From positions 17,593,413-17,657,412 of the forward strand of contig NC_092257.1 of assembly GCF_036320965.1 (NCBI RefSeq): 64,000 nt of DNA, in the 5' to 3' direction. This DNA comes from Panulirus ornatus. Lineage: Eukaryota; Arthropoda; Malacostraca; Decapoda; Palinuridae. A model generated the notes under the pieces. It ran no database searches and had not been told where the DNA came from. It was given only the letters and a program-made list of their open reading frames with translations. The position numbers and the translations under genes were made by a program. Within the stretch, counting starts at the first letter, position 1, and every line of letters begins with the position of its first letter. This document shows positions 61,921-64,000 of the stretch, in pieces.

Positions 61921-62599
61921 ATACATATATAATATTCCCTACGTCACTACAAGCTCCTGTAATGAGAAAAAACTGACACCAATACCTACTCCAGCTCGAG
62001 ATAAGCGCGACCCATCTCCCACGACCAATGACGAAGCGCTTGTCCTACGTCGTCCTCCTCGGCCTCCTGCAGGAGCGGCTGCAAGGTTCACCCCTTCAGT
62101 AGGTCGTCTTGCCATACTCACCAGCCCTTCAGTAGAGAACACACAGGAATAAGACTACCCTGCAGGGCTCTCCACCAGGCATGTCTCCGTAGCGGCAATC
62201 TCTAACGGGGTCAAGTCTCCCTTACCCCTGGGGACCCCGCACGTCTTGATCAGGCTAAGCATGACAAAATGGGGTCGAGTCCCCTCCCCTTCCCTCCCTC
62301 GATCTCCTCCACCAGCCCCAGGCTTTTCACGTCATCCACCTCCCTCAAGAGCAGGGAAGAGGAGGTCAAAGCCCACGAGCCAGGAAGGTGACGCCGTATT
62401 CCTCAGAAGGCGCCCGAGAGAGGCGGTCACGTCTCCTCCGCCGAGTCCTCACAGACACTTCTCTCTCACGAGAAGCAAGAGGGAGAGTGAGACACGCTCA
62501 CCAACCACTCACTGCTCCATGTATACATGGATGGATACCATGATCCAGGGGGCTGCCAGGGTCCACCGGTGCCAGACCTTCTCAAAGCAAGATGTCCCT
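61921..62599. other. Non-coding stretch, no gene seen
   Basis: Unique-looking sequence. Open frames are unremarkable. Confidence 0.45.
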
Positions 62600-62735
62600 G
62601 AACATACCTAAATGTCTGGTCGATGTTCCTGGACCTACGTAAACGTCTGGTCGATGTTTCCTGGATATACTTAAATGTCTGGTCGATGTTTCCTAGACAT
62701 ACCTAAATGTCTGGTTGATGTTTCTGATGAGAAAC
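62600..62735. repeat. 31/32-bp minisatellite, 4 units
   Basis: TAAATGTCTGGTCGATGTTT plus CCTGGACATACC recurs. AATGTCTGG falls at 62611, 62642 (diverged), 62674 and 62706. Confidence 0.94.
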
Positions 62736-63569
62736 TCTAGCTCTCCACCCAGGCCAAACACAAGTACTTACCCAGCGGGTGCAAGCAACACACACACACA
62801 CGTCAACAAAAACCGCCAGCGTATACGAACATCAAGGGCTCGTGCCCCGTGTGCCAGTGCGGGATCAACGCATCTGAGCTACTGGACGTGGGCAGGCCAC
62901 ACGGCTAACACCTGTACCCTCACCCCCATCACGTAAACCCACGAACATTCTAACAATATTAACACAATTTCTTCCACATTTTTTTTTCGTGCCATTACGC
63001 AACTGTAGGATGACTGCTATGGAGAAAGATAGAAGGAGAAATAGGCCACTCTCAGAGGCAATCAGTCTATACGAACTGTCTTATAAAATCCCGTCTATAA
63101 AGTACTGTAAACAGTGAGGCATCGACGTAATCGCACGAGGCCACAGTAACAGAACCTTATACCACAGTTTCTTAAGCTCTCCGTTCATCGTGGGTCGCTT
63201 CCTCGCCACAGAACTAAACAGTGGCGCCTGCTGGGAGGTGAAAATCACCCAAAAAGCCCAACCACAGCGCCGAAACCAGACGGGGAATAAGAGAGGGGCT
63301 GGCCACGGCGTGTATGTAACCCTTGAGACCAGCAAGACCTCATAAAACTCCTTCCCGTGAAGGCCTTATCCTCAGATCTACCAAGGCCACACACCCCAAG
63401 GCTGTTTCCCGGGTCTGGTGGACACGTAGATTCTGACGTCCTGGTTGCTCAAGGATGTGAAGATAAAAAGCGAAGTTTCTAAATTTCAGGCGTGCGCTAA
63501 AACTGGTCACCACAGGATTGACGACATCTGAGGTGCTTCGTTGATAACATGTTCTGACCATCCCCAACA
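62736..63569. other. Non-coding stretch, no gene seen
   Basis: Unique-looking sequence with a T-run near 62982. No gene is recognised. Confidence 0.45.
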
Positions 63570-63775
63570 CTTGATGGACATCTGCTGAGCATCTCCAACA
63601 CTTGACGGACATTTGCAGAGGATTTCCAACACTTGACGGACATCTGCTGAGCATCTCCAACACTTGACGGACATTTGCTGAGCATCTCCAACACTTGACA
63701 GACATTTGCGGAGCATCTCCAACACTTGACGGACATTTGCGGAGCATCTCCAACACTTGACGGACAACAGACAAT
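63570..63775. repeat. 31-bp minisatellite, 6-7 units
   Basis: GACATCTGCTGAGCATCTCC plus AACACTTGACG repeats. The variants CTGCTGAG, TTGCTGAG, TTGCAGAG and TTGCGGAG alternate. Minus-strand frames rich in SSVGD and KCWRC are by-products. Confidence 0.95.
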
Positions 63776-63879
63776 ATGATGTAGTCTACTTACGTTGCAT
63801 GATGGTTCCATCGCATCACGAGCGGTAGAGCGGAACCTCTGGTCACGTTCTGTACCGTTAGTTCCTTACGGTCTGGCTT

Positions 63880-64000
63880 GACCGGCCACACTCACGGCCG
63901 TCACGCCCGCTAAAGACGCCCGCCCTTCGCTCCTGTCCCGTTCAAACCCGTTACAGACGCCCAGCCTGCGCTCCTGTCCCGTCACACCCGCTACAGACCA
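63880..64000. repeat. 41-bp tandem repeat running off the window end
   Basis: AGACGCCCGCCCTTCGCTCC plus TGTCCCGTTCAAACCCGTTAC occurs at 63915 and 63956 with a diverged partial unit upstream. The array continues to the last base. Confidence 0.88.

Overview
This is eukaryotic nuclear DNA, most likely from a decapod crustacean or a close relative. The evidence is very long CA, TC/GA and TA microsatellites every few kilobases, dozens of minisatellites, several families of decayed non-LTR retrotransposons, and an apparent absence of dense genes, operons, rRNA or intact tRNA genes. One dispersed module at 38.1-38.3 kb looks, from memory only, like a repeat common in decapod assemblies. The taxon is an inference. 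No host gene can be named with confidence.

Layout. 0-5 kb: a G-rich tract, a broken LINE on the plus strand (1131-2160) and three minisatellites (42 bp, 29 bp and CAG-rich units). 5-20 kb: a TA tract, many minisatellites (periods 21-56 bp), a LINE 3' remnant on the minus strand (14985-15563), a TC/GA inverted tract, a nested palindrome near 16.25 kb and two large 37-bp arrays. 20.6-25.9 kb: two long, heavily mutated LINEs in tandem on the minus strand, one CR1/L2-like and one Jockey-like. 26-31 kb: further arrays and two short LINE scraps. 31-45 kb: purine/pyrimidine tracts, a tRNA-derived SINE-like element, a poly(A)-tailed dispersed repeat, more arrays, and three places where a short open frame is bounded by plausible splice signals (32.73-32.94, 35.57-35.77 and 44.17-44.53 kb). 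45-55 kb: arrays, a long GA tract beside two TA tracts, a LINE reverse-transcriptase scrap (49.92-50.72 kb), and a CA/CG tract. 55,421-59,957: the dominant feature, about 82 nearly identical 55-bp units that occur as only two haplotypes. 60-64 kb: a LINE tail, a GA tract and small arrays, the last of which runs off the window end.

Nothing here forms a pathway. Every recognised LINE copy has in-frame stops and frame breaks, so these are fossils. Long open frames inside the arrays (three overlapping frames of about 1,500 codons at 55-60 kb, and others of 100-285 codons) arise because the repeat unit lacks stops and its length is not a multiple of three. They should not be taken as genes. The most interesting content is the sequence-level structure: the two-haplotype satellite, a short minisatellite motif recurring at four separate loci in both orientations, and the cruciform-capable sites.
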